DNA of 64,000 nucleotides from Candidatus Nitrotoga arctica (lineage in GTDB: Bacteria; Pseudomonadota; Gammaproteobacteria; Burkholderiales; Gallionellaceae): positions 2,170,001-2,234,000 of the forward strand of contig NZ_OU912926.1 in the NCBI RefSeq assembly GCF_918378365.1, given 5' to 3'. The position numbers were made by a program, and so were the translations under genes. Under the pieces are notes generated by a model that had not been told where the DNA came from, did not search any database, and saw only the letters and a list, made by a program, of their open reading frames with translations. This document shows positions 17,730-27,039 of the stretch, one piece after another (position 1 is the first letter of the stretch; the number at the start of each line of letters is the position of its first letter).

Positions 17730-19354
17730 TGCACTTCCTTTTTACCCAGCGGACCTGAGATGACGGGTTCCGACAGTACCTTGTCTATGTAGCGCTGGGG
17801 ACGATGCAAATCTTCTGTCGTACGCTCCAGATAAGCGAGAACCGGTCCGGCTTGCACCGTCAGTACGACGCACAGCAGCAATAGCAGGCTGATCGGCGCC
17901 GCTTCGATGAATGGCAGGTGAGGCGGCGAAATTTTGCCTGCCGCCCAGAAGGTCCTCACGCCGAAGCGCAGCAATGCTATGGTGGCTGCCAGGCCTGACA
18001 GCAGAATCAAGGCCATCAGTGCCCAGGTAGCGGGGGTGGGAGTGCTGCCCGCTACGCCGGGATTGAGAAGCGCATGGAACAGACCGAATTTTGCAACGAA
18101 ACCGGAAAGGGGCGGCAATCCTGCGATGATCAGCGCGCAGCCGGCAAACGACAGGCCAAGGAATGCGAGCGCGCCCGGGATACTCTCGCCCACCGGCTCA
18201 TCAGGGGCTTCCTCGATTGTAAAGACTTCCATTGTCAATGCCAGAACCGCTGCGCCCGGTGAGCGAATACGTTCGATCAATTCGAGCAGCAGCATGAACG
18301 CCCCCAGCGCCAGAGTCGATCCGAGCAGGTAGTACAAACCCGCGGTCACCAGTGAAGGCTGTCCATAACCGATTACCGACAGCAGGATGCCGGACGAAAC
18401 AATCGCGCCAAAGCCCGCCAAGCGTCCCGGTGCCTCGCTTGCCAGCATGCCAGCGGCGCCGTATACGATGGTAGCCATGCCCCCCCAAAGCAGGGCATCA
18501 AAGCCGAAACCGGCGGCAGCGCCGGCCTCGCCGGAAAAAATCAAAAGCCATACGCGAAGAATCACATACACGCCGACCTTGGTCATCAGCACGAGCATTG
18601 CCGCCACCGGGGGTGACGCCGCCGCATAGGTGGCCGGCAGCCAGAAACCAAGCGGCCACATTGCGCTTTTGGCGAGAAAGGCAATAGCCAGCACTGCCAC
18701 ACCAACTTTCAGCAACGCCAGTCCATCCGTGTTGATGGCAGACAGTCGCGCGGCCAGATCAGCCATGTTCAACGTACCCGTGCTGGCGTAGATCAGCGCA
18801 ACACCGATCAGAAATAATAGAGAGGCTGCGAGGTTGATTGCGATGTACTGCATGCCGGCGCGGATACGTGTCACGTTGTAGCCATGCAGCAGCAGCCCGT
18901 AGGAAGCGGCCAGCATGACTTCAAAGAATACGAACAGGTTGAAAAGATCGTGCGTCAGGAAGGCGCCGTTGATACCCATCAGAAGGAACTGGAACAGCGA
19001 ATGAAAATGCACGCCGATGCGGCTCCAGCGCTGCATGGAATACAGCAACGCAGCCGTCGCTAGTACCGCTGTCAGCAGCAGCATCAGTGCCGCCAGACGA
19101 TCGGCTACCAGCGCGATGCCGAATGGCGCCGCCCAGTTCGCCGCCAGGTAAACGCCGATGCCTTGCGGCCAGTGGCCGCTATCGGCCATCCACATCAGTC
19201 GGGCCGCTACCGCGAGCAGGCAAATCGCCGACCCCAGGTTAATGAAAAACTTGAGATGATGGCGCCGTTCGTTGAGGGCAATCAGCAGCGCGCCGCACAG
19301 CAGCGGCAGCAACACGGGCACAACGATCAGGTGTTGATCCCATGCCAGGTTCAT
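17726..19354 (-). CDS. mnhD: Mrp/Mnh antiporter subunit D (ND2/ND4-like)
   Basis: A 542-residue protein with about 14 membrane helices, homologous to the antiporter-like subunits of complex I. The MrpD pattern DLFNLFVFFEVMLAASYGLL is near residues 125-145 and the conserved KSAMWPLGFWLPATYAAA lies in the central proton-channel region. With subunit A it forms the ion-translocating core of the complex. It overlaps mnhC and mnhE by 4 bp. Confidence 0.93.
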   Translation of the reverse strand: MNLAWDQHLIVVPVLLPLLCGALLIALNERRHHLKFFINLGSAICLLAVAARLMWMADSGHWPQGIGVYLAANWAAPFGIALVADRLAALMLLLTAVLATAALLYSMQRWSRIGVHFHSLFQFLLMGINGAFLTHDLFNLFVFFEVMLAASYGLLLHGYNVTRIRAGMQYIAINLAASLLFLIGVALIYASTGTLNMADLAARLSAINTDGLALLKVGVAVLAIAFLAKSAMWPLGFWLPATYAAASPPVAAMLVLMTKVGVYVILRVWLLIFSGEAGAAAGFGFDALLWGGMATIVYGAAGMLASEAPGRLAGFGAIVSSGILLSVIGYGQPSLVTAGLYYLLGSTLALGAFMLLLELIERIRSPGAAVLALTMEVFTIEEAPDEPVGESIPGALAFLGLSFAGCALIIAGLPPLSGFVAKFGLFHALLNPGVAGSTPTPATWALMALILLSGLAATIALLRFGVRTFWAAGKISPPHLPFIEAAPISLLLLLCVVLTVQAGPVLAYLERTTEDLHRPQRYIDKVLSEPVISGPLGKKEVQ

Positions 19355-19695
19355 TGATCCGGCTCCCGGCCATCTACATGATCGGTGCCGGTCAGGCCGC
19401 GCGAGCCGATCATGATCACGAGATAGAGTGCCGTGGTGGCAAAGCCAATCACGATCGCAGTCAACACCAGCGCTTGCGGCAAAGGATCTGCAACCGTGGC
19501 CGGATCGGGCAAATGCGCGCCAAGCGTCAAAGGCGGGCGATCAATCCACAGACGTCCCATCATGAAGATGAACAGATTGACCGCGTAGGACATCAACAGC
19601 AGTCCAGTCAATACCTGGAAGGAACGCGGGCGCAGGATCAACCAGATACCCGATCCAAACAAAATACCGATGGCGAGCGCCATAACTAGTTCCAT
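19351..19695 (-). CDS. mnhC: Mrp/Mnh antiporter subunit C (NuoK-like)
   Basis: A 114-residue, three-helix subunit homologous to NuoK of complex I (GIWLILRPRSFQVLTGLLLM; ALVLTAIVIGFATTALYL). Its start shares one base with the mnhA stop (TGATG) and its stop overlaps mnhD by 4 bp, so it belongs to the same coupled operon. Confidence 0.93.
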   Translation of the reverse strand: MELVMALAIGILFGSGIWLILRPRSFQVLTGLLLMSYAVNLFIFMMGRLWIDRPPLTLGAHLPDPATVADPLPQALVLTAIVIGFATTALYLVIMIGSRGLTGTDHVDGREPDQ

Positions 19696-22607
19696 CAGAT
19701 GGTCTCCGGTGCAGAAGCGGTCTGAGCGGCGGTAGGCATGCCTTGCGGCAGCCGGTGACTGCGTACTGACTGGTGCGCTAGCGCCAGCAGGATCAGCATG
19801 GTGGTGCCGACCACCGCCACGAACACCCCCAGGTCAAAAAAGAAGGCGCTCGGAACATGAATTTCTCCCAAGAGCGGCAGGTGCAAGCGTGCTGTGTGAC
19901 TGGTGAGAAACGGATAGCCGAACAAAAATGCGCCGAGCCCCGTCAGACAGGCAATGACGAGTCCATACGCAATCCAGAGATGCGCTCGCAGGCCGAATCG
20001 TGATTCCACCCAGACCGTACCCGCCAGCATGTATTGCACGATGATCGCCACTGCAAAGATCAATCCGGCGACGAAACCGCCGCCCGGCAAATTGTGCCCA
20101 CGCAAGAAAAAGTACGTCGCGACGACGATCATGAACGGCAGCAAGAAACGCAGATAAACGCCGGAGACCAACAGATATCCATTATTAGCTTGCTGCGCTG
20201 GTGCTTGCCGCGCCACCGGGTCGACGTCATTGGCCCGTTGCGCAGGGATGGCCATGCTCTCGGGTGCGGGGCGGAAGCGGCGCAGCAGCGCATATACCGT
20301 CAATGCCACAATGGCTAGCACGGTAATCTCTCCCATGGTGTCGAAGCCGCGAAAGTCAACTAGGAGCACGTTGACTGCGTTGCTTCCGCCGCCTTCGGAC
20401 AGCGTGCGTAACAGGAAGAAATCGCCGATACCTTGCGGCGCTGGCCGCGTCAGGACCGCATAGCTAAGGGCGGCCATGCCTAAGCCGCCAACCACGGCAA
20501 CCAGTATATCGCGCGAACGGCGAAGCCATACCCGATGCGACACCTGAATGTTCAATTCACGTGGCGTCAAACGCGGCGGCAGCCAGCGTAGGCCAAGAAG
20601 GATCAGCACCGTAGTGACGGTCTCCACCATTAATTGTGTCAATGCCAAATCAGGGGCCGACAGCCACAGAAAGGTCAGGCTGGTGACGATGCCGGTACCA
20701 CCAACCAGCATGAGCGCGGCAAGACGATGATATTTCGCTTGCCAGGCGGCCGTCACTGCACACGCGCAGCCTATCAACCACATCAACGCGAACAATGCAT
20801 CGGATCCTGCAATGACAGGTTTGGCAAATTTCGGCAAGGGCTGAACAAGCAATAGCGGTATGCCGACCAGTGCCACCATCAGCAGCAGCATTTGCGGTTG
20901 CAGACGTTGGGTGCCGAGCCATTTCACCAGCCAGGACGCCGCCACGCCCAAACGCAAGATCGTGGTCTCGTAGGCTTGCGCACCATTGAACCTGTTCAGT
21001 AGCGGCGTCTTGTCTCTAGTGGCAAGCGCAAAGTATTTGCGAAGCAAGACATAGAATGTGATTCCGCCCAGTAGCGCTATCACGCTCTTGAGAAGCGGCA
21101 CGTTAAAGCCATGCCATATTTGCAGACTAAAGGCGGGCGTATGCTCGCCGAGCACGGACGCAACCGCAAGCTTGAGGGTGGGTTCCACGCTAGGGCCGGG
21201 TGCGATCCCGACCACCAGGCACAGCAAGACCAGTATCTCGACCGGGAATCGCATCCAGCGTGGCGGTTCGTGCGGCATTTTCGGCAAGACTTGAGTCGGC
21301 TTTCCAAAAAAGACGCTAATGAAACGCAAGGAATAAGCCACACTGAAGATTCCCATCATCACCGCGACGACCGACATCGACCAATCTTCCGTGCCGCCCA
21401 CTAGCGCAGTTTCAGCAAAGAACATTTCCTTGGAAAGGAACCCGTTGAGGAGTGGCACGCCGGCCATTGCGGCGCTGGCTACGATGGCCAGCGTGCCCGT
21501 GAATGGCATTTGCCGATAAAGCCCGCGCAGTATGCGCATATCGCGGGTTCCGCATTCATGGTCAATGATACCTGCGGCCATAAACAAAGACGCCTTGAAA
21601 ATGGCGTGATTGAAGGTGTGGAACACCGCCGCAACCATGGCAAGCGGTGTACCCAGACCCAGTAATAACGTGATCAGGCCCAGGTGGCTGATAGTCGAGT
21701 ACGCCAGCAAACCCTTCATGTCATGCTGGAAAATCGCTGCGAAAGAGCCGAGCAGCATCGTACAGATGCCCGCGCCAGCGATGATCCACACCCATTCCTG
21801 GCTACCGGACAATGTCGGCCACAGACGTATCAGCAAAAATACGCCTGCCTTCACCATCGTGGCCGAATGCAGATAGGCTGACACGGGGGTAGGGGCGGCC
21901 ATCGCGTGCGGCAGCCAGAAATGAAAAGGAAATTGTGCACTTTTGGTGAGCGCCCCAAGAGCGATAAAGATAAGCGCCGCCAGGTACCACGGATGCGCGC
22001 GCACCAAGTCACCTGCTGCCAGTACCGCGTCGAGGTCATAACTGCCGACGATGTGACCGAGAATCAGGACGCCGAATAACAAACACAATCCACCGGTCGC
22101 GGTAACTGTGAATGCCATGCGGGCACCGCGCCGGGCGTCGATACGATGATGCCAGTAGCCAATCAGAAGGAACGACGTGAGACTTGTTAGCTCCCAGAAC
22201 ACCACCAGCTGTATGAGGTTCCCTGAAAGCACTACCCCCAGCATGGCGCCCATAAAGGCAAGCAAAAAGGAAAAGAACCTTGGGACGGGGTCCTTGGGCG
22301 ACATATAGTAGCGTGCGTACAGCATCACCAATAGGCCGATCACCAACACCAGCATGACGAACACCCAGGCAAGACCGTCCATGCGCAACGCGAAATCCAC
22401 CCCATAGGCTGGCAACCATGTGGCGCGGTAATGTACGACTTCGCCATTGCCCACTTTCGAATAAAGAAGAGCCGCCACCAGCAACCCGGACAAGGTCACA
22501 ACACTCGCCAGTATGGCCTCCCGATTACGTGCATTGGCCGGCATGCATGCCGCAACTGCACTGCCAACAAAGGGAAGCAAAATAAGAATCAACAGCAGCG
22601 TAGGCAT
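19695..22607 (-). CDS. mnhA: fused Mrp/Mnh antiporter subunit A-B (NuoL-like)
   Basis: A 970-residue fusion. The N-terminal ~780 residues are the ND5/NuoL-like MrpA domain, with FPFHFWLPHAMAAPTPVSAY and the FNHAIFKASLFMAAGIIDHE block. The C-terminal ~150 residues are an MrpB domain containing RGHNLPGGGFVAG. This AB fusion defines the group often called Pha in rhizobia. The gene is first in a six-gene operon (AB, C, D, E, F, G) whose genes all overlap. Function: Na+ or K+ export coupled to H+ uptake for pH and salt homeostasis; ion preference cannot be read from the sequence. Confidence 0.94.
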   Translation of the reverse strand: MPTLLLILILLPFVGSAVAACMPANARNREAILASVVTLSGLLVAALLYSKVGNGEVVHYRATWLPAYGVDFALRMDGLAWVFVMLVLVIGLLVMLYARYYMSPKDPVPRFFSFLLAFMGAMLGVVLSGNLIQLVVFWELTSLTSFLLIGYWHHRIDARRGARMAFTVTATGGLCLLFGVLILGHIVGSYDLDAVLAAGDLVRAHPWYLAALIFIALGALTKSAQFPFHFWLPHAMAAPTPVSAYLHSATMVKAGVFLLIRLWPTLSGSQEWVWIIAGAGICTMLLGSFAAIFQHDMKGLLAYSTISHLGLITLLLGLGTPLAMVAAVFHTFNHAIFKASLFMAAGIIDHECGTRDMRILRGLYRQMPFTGTLAIVASAAMAGVPLLNGFLSKEMFFAETALVGGTEDWSMSVVAVMMGIFSVAYSLRFISVFFGKPTQVLPKMPHEPPRWMRFPVEILVLLCLVVGIAPGPSVEPTLKLAVASVLGEHTPAFSLQIWHGFNVPLLKSVIALLGGITFYVLLRKYFALATRDKTPLLNRFNGAQAYETTILRLGVAASWLVKWLGTQRLQPQMLLLMVALVGIPLLLVQPLPKFAKPVIAGSDALFALMWLIGCACAVTAAWQAKYHRLAALMLVGGTGIVTSLTFLWLSAPDLALTQLMVETVTTVLILLGLRWLPPRLTPRELNIQVSHRVWLRRSRDILVAVVGGLGMAALSYAVLTRPAPQGIGDFFLLRTLSEGGGSNAVNVLLVDFRGFDTMGEITVLAIVALTVYALLRRFRPAPESMAIPAQRANDVDPVARQAPAQQANNGYLLVSGVYLRFLLPFMIVVATYFFLRGHNLPGGGFVAGLIFAVAIIVQYMLAGTVWVESRFGLRAHLWIAYGLVIACLTGLGAFLFGYPFLTSHTARLHLPLLGEIHVPSAFFFDLGVFVAVVGTTMLILLALAHQSVRSHRLPQGMPTAAQTASAPETI

Positions 22608-22781
22608 CCGGCAGTGTCCGTTTTTAGGTCAAAAAAATTCTGACGAGCTGTCCAGTGGAAATGCATTCAAGTCAGATTAAGCTTCGCCCTCAGAACGGTC
22701 TAAGCGGACCATGATCAAATCACACTCTTTTAGGTTCAGGCCGGAATTTATACTGCCTGATACTTGCTGTCACCAATGCCG

Positions 22782-23017
22782 TTATCGATGAAGCTGGCTA
22801 TTCGCTTCGGGTTGGAACCGTACATCGAGTACACGCAGTTCAAGCTGGCCACCCGGTACTTGCCACGCAATCGATTGGCCAATTGAAATCTCCAGAAGAG
22901 CACTGCCGACGGGCGCCAAAATAGAGACAGGATTAGGATGCGCATTTGAATCGGGGTAAACCAAAGCAAGTTCGTACTCTGTTCATCTCGAAAGAAAACA
23001 GTCGAGTTCATCGTCAC
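22782..23017 (-). pseudogene. degenerate Rnk/GreA-C-domain gene
   Basis: Two frames together give MTMNSTVFFRDEQ, then after a one-base shift YELALVYPDSN, SILAPVGSALL and WQVPGGQLELRVLDV, ending at TAA 22782-22784. The same blocks occur in the intact gene at 24543-24956, so this is a broken paralog of the Rnk-like protein. Its N-terminal coiled region is missing or unrecognisable. It lies behind the Mrp operon promoter region. Confidence 0.7.
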
Positions 23018-23169
23018 CAGATAGCGACTCGAGAAATATTCGCGGTTTTATCTGCTTGCCTACTGTCAGAGCCTGTAACAGCAAACAGCCTTACGCTTTA
23101 AAATGTTTTTATCCAGACATTGATCTTGTACTTTATACCCCATACCTTAAACAATTTCATGGATGTATT

Positions 23170-23889
23170 TCAAAAGTCGGGCAATTCGCGAGCTCGCAAA
23201 TCAAATACGAGAACCTCAGCATCGTGTCCATCGCTTAAAAATAGTGAATGTTCCTCCCGTACACGCAGTCCGTCTCCTTCTGACAATACCAGACCGTTAA
23301 CTTTTATACTTCCGCCGGCTATATGTACGTATGCATATCGTCCTTCATTAAGGTTAAGTGTAGCCGATTCCCCATCAGAAAAAAAACCTGCATATATGCG
23401 TGCATCCTGGTGAACCCCTAAAGAACCTTCATTACCTTCAGGTGAGATAATGAGCCGTAACTTTCCTCTTTTTTCTTTCAATGAAAAATGTATCTGCTGA
23501 TAGCGTGGGGCTACCCTCTTTTTATCCGGAACGATCCAGATCTGGAGAAAGTGAACCGGTTCACTTTTTGAGTGATTAAATTCACTATGTGCGATGCCAG
23601 TGCCTGCGCTCATCATCTGGACGTCACCAGGTTTGATTACCGATCCGGTCCCCATCGTGTCTTCATGTTCCAGAGCGCCGTCCAGGACATAAGTAAAAAT
23701 CTCCATATCCTGGTGAGGATGTTTGCCAAAGCCTTGTCCTGGCGCAACACGATCATCATTAATTACAAGCAAATCCGAGAATCCAACTTGGGATGGGTCA
23801 TGATATTGGCCAAAAGAAAACGTGTGTCGCGAACTGAGCCATCCATGCTCCGCTATTCCTCGTTCGTTTGCCTTGCGAATTTCCAGCAT
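23170..23889 (-). CDS. pirin family protein, YhhW type
   Basis: A 239-residue bicupin, the length of E. coli YhhW (quercetin 2,3-dioxygenase activity in vitro). The metal residues His57, His59, His101 and Glu103 occur in FGKHPHQDMEIFTYVLDG and AGTGIAHSEFNHS, at the same numbers as in YhhW. The C-terminal cupin is complete (GGSIKVNGLVLSEGDGLRV). It is monocistronic, between two pseudogenes, and belongs to a different pirin branch from the one at 1996. The physiological substrate is unknown. Confidence 0.92.
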   Translation of the reverse strand: MLEIRKANERGIAEHGWLSSRHTFSFGQYHDPSQVGFSDLLVINDDRVAPGQGFGKHPHQDMEIFTYVLDGALEHEDTMGTGSVIKPGDVQMMSAGTGIAHSEFNHSKSEPVHFLQIWIVPDKKRVAPRYQQIHFSLKEKRGKLRLIISPEGNEGSLGVHQDARIYAGFFSDGESATLNLNEGRYAYVHIAGGSIKVNGLVLSEGDGLRVREEHSLFLSDGHDAEVLVFDLRARELPDF

Positions 23890-23997
23890 GGTTGTTCTCC
23901 TGTAAAGTAGGACGCCCTTGGAAAATAACTTAAGGGCTTCTCTAAATATTAATTTCGATGCGTATCTGAGACGACGCTCGAGTTTTTTTGCGCGGAT

Positions 23998-24239
23998 TCA
24001 AGTTCGAAGTGCAACAGCCAGTGGTTGCTTGGTGTAGCGTACTTCTATCTCAAAGAATACCTCATGCGGGGTTCTAAATCCAAGTACTTTTCGAGGTCGG
24101 TGGTTGATCGCTCTACCGTCTCCTGCACTTGTTCCTCGGTGATGTCTGTCAGCGCCATGCCCTTGGGAAAGTACTGCCTCAACAGCCCGTTACTGTTCTC
24201 ATTAAACCCCCGCTCCTAGGAGTAATAGGGATTGGCAAA
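23998..24239 (-). pseudogene. IS30-family transposase remnant
   Basis: The C-terminal ~80 residues of an IS30 transposase are readable: VIEFANPYYS then a stop in place of Trp, ERGFNENSNGLLRQYFPKG, TDITEEQVQETVER, and after a one-base deletion NHRPRKVLGFRTPHEVFFE to TGA (23998-24000). The DDE catalytic core upstream is missing. It is broken by a nonsense change, a frameshift and truncation. The missing 5' end abuts a hairpin that may belong to another element. Confidence 0.8.
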
Positions 24240-24247
24240 CTCAATTA

Positions 24248-24400
24248 CCACCTACTAAAGTAGGTGGGCTGAGGCTCCGACCATCGCCCCCTAAAAGTGG
24301 GCAAACTGTGGCGGACTCCGCTAAAACCATATTCACAGAACGTATAATGAAACTCGTAGTGTTTAAAACCTTAAATGCATCAGCTGAAGCTGGTGGTTTT
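24248..24400. repeat. possible transposase-less IS200/IS605-like relic (paired hairpins)
   Basis: The left hairpin, 24248-24267, is perfect: CCACCTACT - AA - AGTAGGTGG. The right structure, 24365-24400, has an outer AAAACC/GGTTTT stem and an inner CAGCT-GA-AGCTG stem. About 100 bases lie between them with no gene. Subterminal hairpins at both ends are typical of IS200/IS605 elements, so this could be a non-autonomous relative. No second copy occurs in the window, so this is only a hypothesis. Confidence 0.35.
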
Positions 24401-24542
24401 TACCAATTGATGGAAAATAAGCTAAGAACGAGTAAAAATTCAAAGTAAAATCCGTGTCAACATTACACGCAATTCAACAAAATCACGAATATAGTACATA
24501 TAATTATTGTTATACGACCGAACTTTTGAAGGAAAATATATT

Positions 24543-24956
24543 GTGGCTGATCTTCCCAACATCATCGTTTCGAGCTTGGATCTAGCGCGTCTTAACCACT
24601 TAATAGATGCGCTGCCGACGGATTCGCAGCCTGAATTGGACAATCTGCGGTATGAATTGGATCGTGCGGTGGTGGTTGCGCCGGAGAATATCCCGGCGAC
24701 CGTTGTAACCATGAACTCAACCATTCGATTCATTATTGAGCCGACGGAAAAAACGTTCGAACTGACACTGTCATATCCTGAAGACGTGCAGGGGAAGCCC
24801 GGTCAAATTTCCGTATTGGCGCCGGTAGGTAGCGCGTTACTGGGACTGGCAGTCGGTCAGCAGATGGAATGGCCGGTACCCGGCGGCAATACCATAAAGG
24901 TACGAGTCCTAGATGTCAGTTACCAACCAGAAAGATCCGGCGAATATACAAAGTGA
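24543..24956 (+). CDS. rnk: Rnk-like nucleoside diphosphate kinase regulator (GreA/B C-terminal domain)
   Basis: A 137-residue protein. The N-terminal ~50 residues form a short helical region (LDLARLNHLIDAL). The C-terminal domain is the GreA/GreB FKBP-like fold of Rnk: VTMNSTIRFII, ISVLAPVGSALLGLAVGQQ and WPVPGG...KVRVLDVSYQPE. I choose GTG 24543 because GAAGGA (24528-24533) is 9 nt upstream; the longer TTG start at 24507 would place this SD inside the gene. Rnk binds RNA polymerase and affects nucleotide pools in E. coli. A broken paralog lies 1.5 kb to the left. Confidence 0.85.
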   Translation: MADLPNIIVSSLDLARLNHLIDALPTDSQPELDNLRYELDRAVVVAPENIPATVVTMNSTIRFIIEPTEKTFELTLSYPEDVQGKPGQISVLAPVGSALLGLAVGQQMEWPVPGGNTIKVRVLDVSYQPERSGEYTK

Positions 24957-25025
24957 TATTCAGTATCTCAGTATTAGGGATCTCTGTGTCAGCGTGGTGA
25001 TATATCGTCACCTTGGCGTTACTCG

Positions 25026-26153
25026 TTACCTCTCCCGAGCGCTTGCTGCCTGTTCGAGATCTTCAGCGGCCACCACTCGGTTGCGTCCCGTTTGCTTCGC
25101 CTCATACAGGGATACGTCAGCACGCTCCAGTATAGCTTCCCTGGTTTCGCCCGGCCTCAACATCGCCACTCCGAGGCTGATGGTCACCTCAATGATGTGC
25201 CCCTTTGCATGAAATGGGGTTTCCGCGACATCCTGACGAATCCTTTCGGCGATAACCCTGGCCAACGCCATATCAGCATTCGTCAGAATGACTGTAAACT
25301 CCTCTCCGCCAAAACGCCCTACCATATCAAAGTCTCGTACTGCCGACTTAATGCGCTCCGCAGTATGTATGAGCACGCTGTCTCCGACCAAGTGGCCATG
25401 GATATCGTTAACCCTCTTGAAAAAATCTAGGTCTATCATCATGACGCACAGCGTCGTTCCCGTTTGCGCTGCTTTATTAATATGATTTTCAAGAGCTTCC
25501 ATCACATGACTGAAGCTCATCACACCCGTGAGCTGATCTGTTGCTACTTTTTGATACAGCTTGGCTGATTCAGCCCGACAGGCTGCTAACTTTTTCTGCT
25601 GACCCTCGATTTCCTGAAGATGATAAGCCTCTATTGTCAAGTGCAGATCCAAAGCGATGAACTTGAGGATGCAAGGCATTAGTGCCCACACAGTCTTGGG
25701 GTCGTTCTGGAAAGAGGTAATTAGGCGCTCAACTAAAATCTGTTGGGTGATTTGATGCTGCAAGTGCAGAACGCTCATCGAAAGTCCATCATGAACACGG
25801 GCAGCTGAAAGAGTAAGACGTTCCGCAAAATATGCAGGGGTATGGAATCCTTGGCCAAAGCGCCGCAACTGGTCGGCCCAAACTTGTTTGAAAACGGACA
25901 CATCTAAATTTGGCTCGATCAGGGAAAATTCCCGAAGACGTGCCAATACAGCGAAGCAGACATTTACAAGCTCCTCGGCCTCGTCCCCGATGACTTCCCT
26001 GTTAATTCGGTCTGCGAGATCAGCATACGCGGGATGGATGTCCAATGCCAAAATGGTTTCTCGGATACGCGTATCGTCAAATCCGTACTTAATACAGATG
26101 GATATAGGTTCATCGTTCATTCTGGGAATGATCTCATTTCGAGGGGTTTGCAT
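25026..26153 (-). CDS. globin-coupled diguanylate cyclase (DosC-like)
   Basis: A 375-residue cytoplasmic signalling enzyme. Residues ~25-180 look like a globin sensor domain, with candidate heme-proximal His121 in AARVHDGLSMSVLHLQHQI, as in globin-coupled cyclases that sense O2. A short linker helix leads to the GGDEF domain (~200-375) with DLDFFKRVND, the active-site GGEEF (282-286) and an inhibitory RxxD site, RDFD (273-276), five residues before it. It should make c-di-GMP and be product-inhibited. No EAL domain is present. I use ATG 26153; TTG 26159 is also possible and no strong SD is seen. Monocistronic and convergent with rnk. Confidence 0.85.
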   Translation of the reverse strand: MQTPRNEIIPRMNDEPISICIKYGFDDTRIRETILALDIHPAYADLADRINREVIGDEAEELVNVCFAVLARLREFSLIEPNLDVSVFKQVWADQLRRFGQGFHTPAYFAERLTLSAARVHDGLSMSVLHLQHQITQQILVERLITSFQNDPKTVWALMPCILKFIALDLHLTIEAYHLQEIEGQQKKLAACRAESAKLYQKVATDQLTGVMSFSHVMEALENHINKAAQTGTTLCVMMIDLDFFKRVNDIHGHLVGDSVLIHTAERIKSAVRDFDMVGRFGGEEFTVILTNADMALARVIAERIRQDVAETPFHAKGHIIEVTISLGVAMLRPGETREAILERADVSLYEAKQTGRNRVVAAEDLEQAASARER

Positions 26154-26374
26154 AATCAATCACGTTTTATGGCATGTCGTCAACATGCTAAGTACCTTAA
26201 CGCTGTAGTTGCTCCATTCAATTTAACTTAAAAGTAACCAAATGAGATAGTACTAAAGTTTGAAATACGCTTTTACTTGGCTCAAAGATCCAGTCGATTC
26301 TTCCCGTGAAATCTGACGCACATCCATTGACTAAGAATGCAAATGGCGATAATGCTCCTGACTTTTTCTCCGCG

Positions 26375-26557
26375 TCAAGCAGCATGCTTTTTCACCCATG
26401 CGACATAGTGGTCTATCCAGTTCTGGAGGAATTTTTTGCTGCCTTCATCAATGTCGCCAGCCTCATCAAACAATCCATCCCTTACATGGACGGATGCTTC
26501 CGATTGACCGAAGGTCGGTACGACTAGGTAAGCGAGAACATTGCGTTTAAGGTTCAT
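26375..26557 (-). pseudogene. C-terminal fragment of NADPH-dependent FMN reductase (chromate-reductase-like)
   Basis: About 57 residues (LKRNVLAYLVVPTFGQSEAS, LFDEAGDIDEGSKKFLQNWID) resemble the last third of ChrR/YieF-type flavin reductases. The flavodoxin-like N-terminal part is missing; just upstream lies the SnoaL-like gene. Assigned from a short stretch, so moderate certainty. Confidence 0.5.
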
Positions 26558-26565
26558 TCACATTG

Positions 26566-26952
26566 TCAGAACATCGTATTGTTGTTGGCGGAATTGTCCG
26601 GCACGATTTGCAACACATCCCAGTGTTCGACAATTTTGCCGGCATCATCCAGGCGGAAAATGTCGATGCCGGCCCAGTCATGGTCGCCCGGCCATTGCTG
26701 AAAACAATGCAGAACGACGAGATTTCCTTCGGCGATGACCTGCTTAAAATGTACATGCTTACCCGGATATTCGCTAGCCATCCGCTCAAAATATGCGATG
26801 AAAGCATCAACGCCGTCGGCCACCTGGGGATTGTGTTGAATATAGGTGTCGTCGATATATTGATGTACCGCCTCGCGCGGCTGACATTGATTGAACATCA
26901 GGTCGTAGAAGGCGGTGACGTTTTGTTTGTTGCGTTCCAGTTGCGTACTCAT
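26566..26952 (-). CDS. SnoaL-like (NTF2-fold) protein
   Basis: A 128-residue protein with the SnoaL/polyketide-cyclase-like pattern: [49 protein letters not shown] and the C-terminal [22 protein letters not shown] 26952 is preferred because AAAGGGA lies 8 nt upstream. Bacterial members are small enzymes or ligand-binding proteins, often near oxidoreductases; no substrate can be given. The gene appears intact among pseudogenes. Confidence 0.8.
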   Translation of the reverse strand: MSTQLERNKQNVTAFYDLMFNQCQPREAVHQYIDDTYIQHNPQVADGVDAFIAYFERMASEYPGKHVHFKQVIAEGNLVVLHCFQQWPGDHDWAGIDIFRLDDAGKIVEHWDVLQIVPDNSANNNTMF

Positions 26953-27039
26953 GAACACGGTCCCTTTCAGGTCACGACAGGCAATCTTATACCTGTTTGT
27001 AGGCCAATGATTATTGGCAAAATGCCGTTCCTATATCGG

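Noticed and set aside
24996..25012. GGTGA-TATATCG-TCACC hairpin between rnk and the cyclase gene
   Set aside because: Five-base stem without a T-run; too weak to call a terminator.
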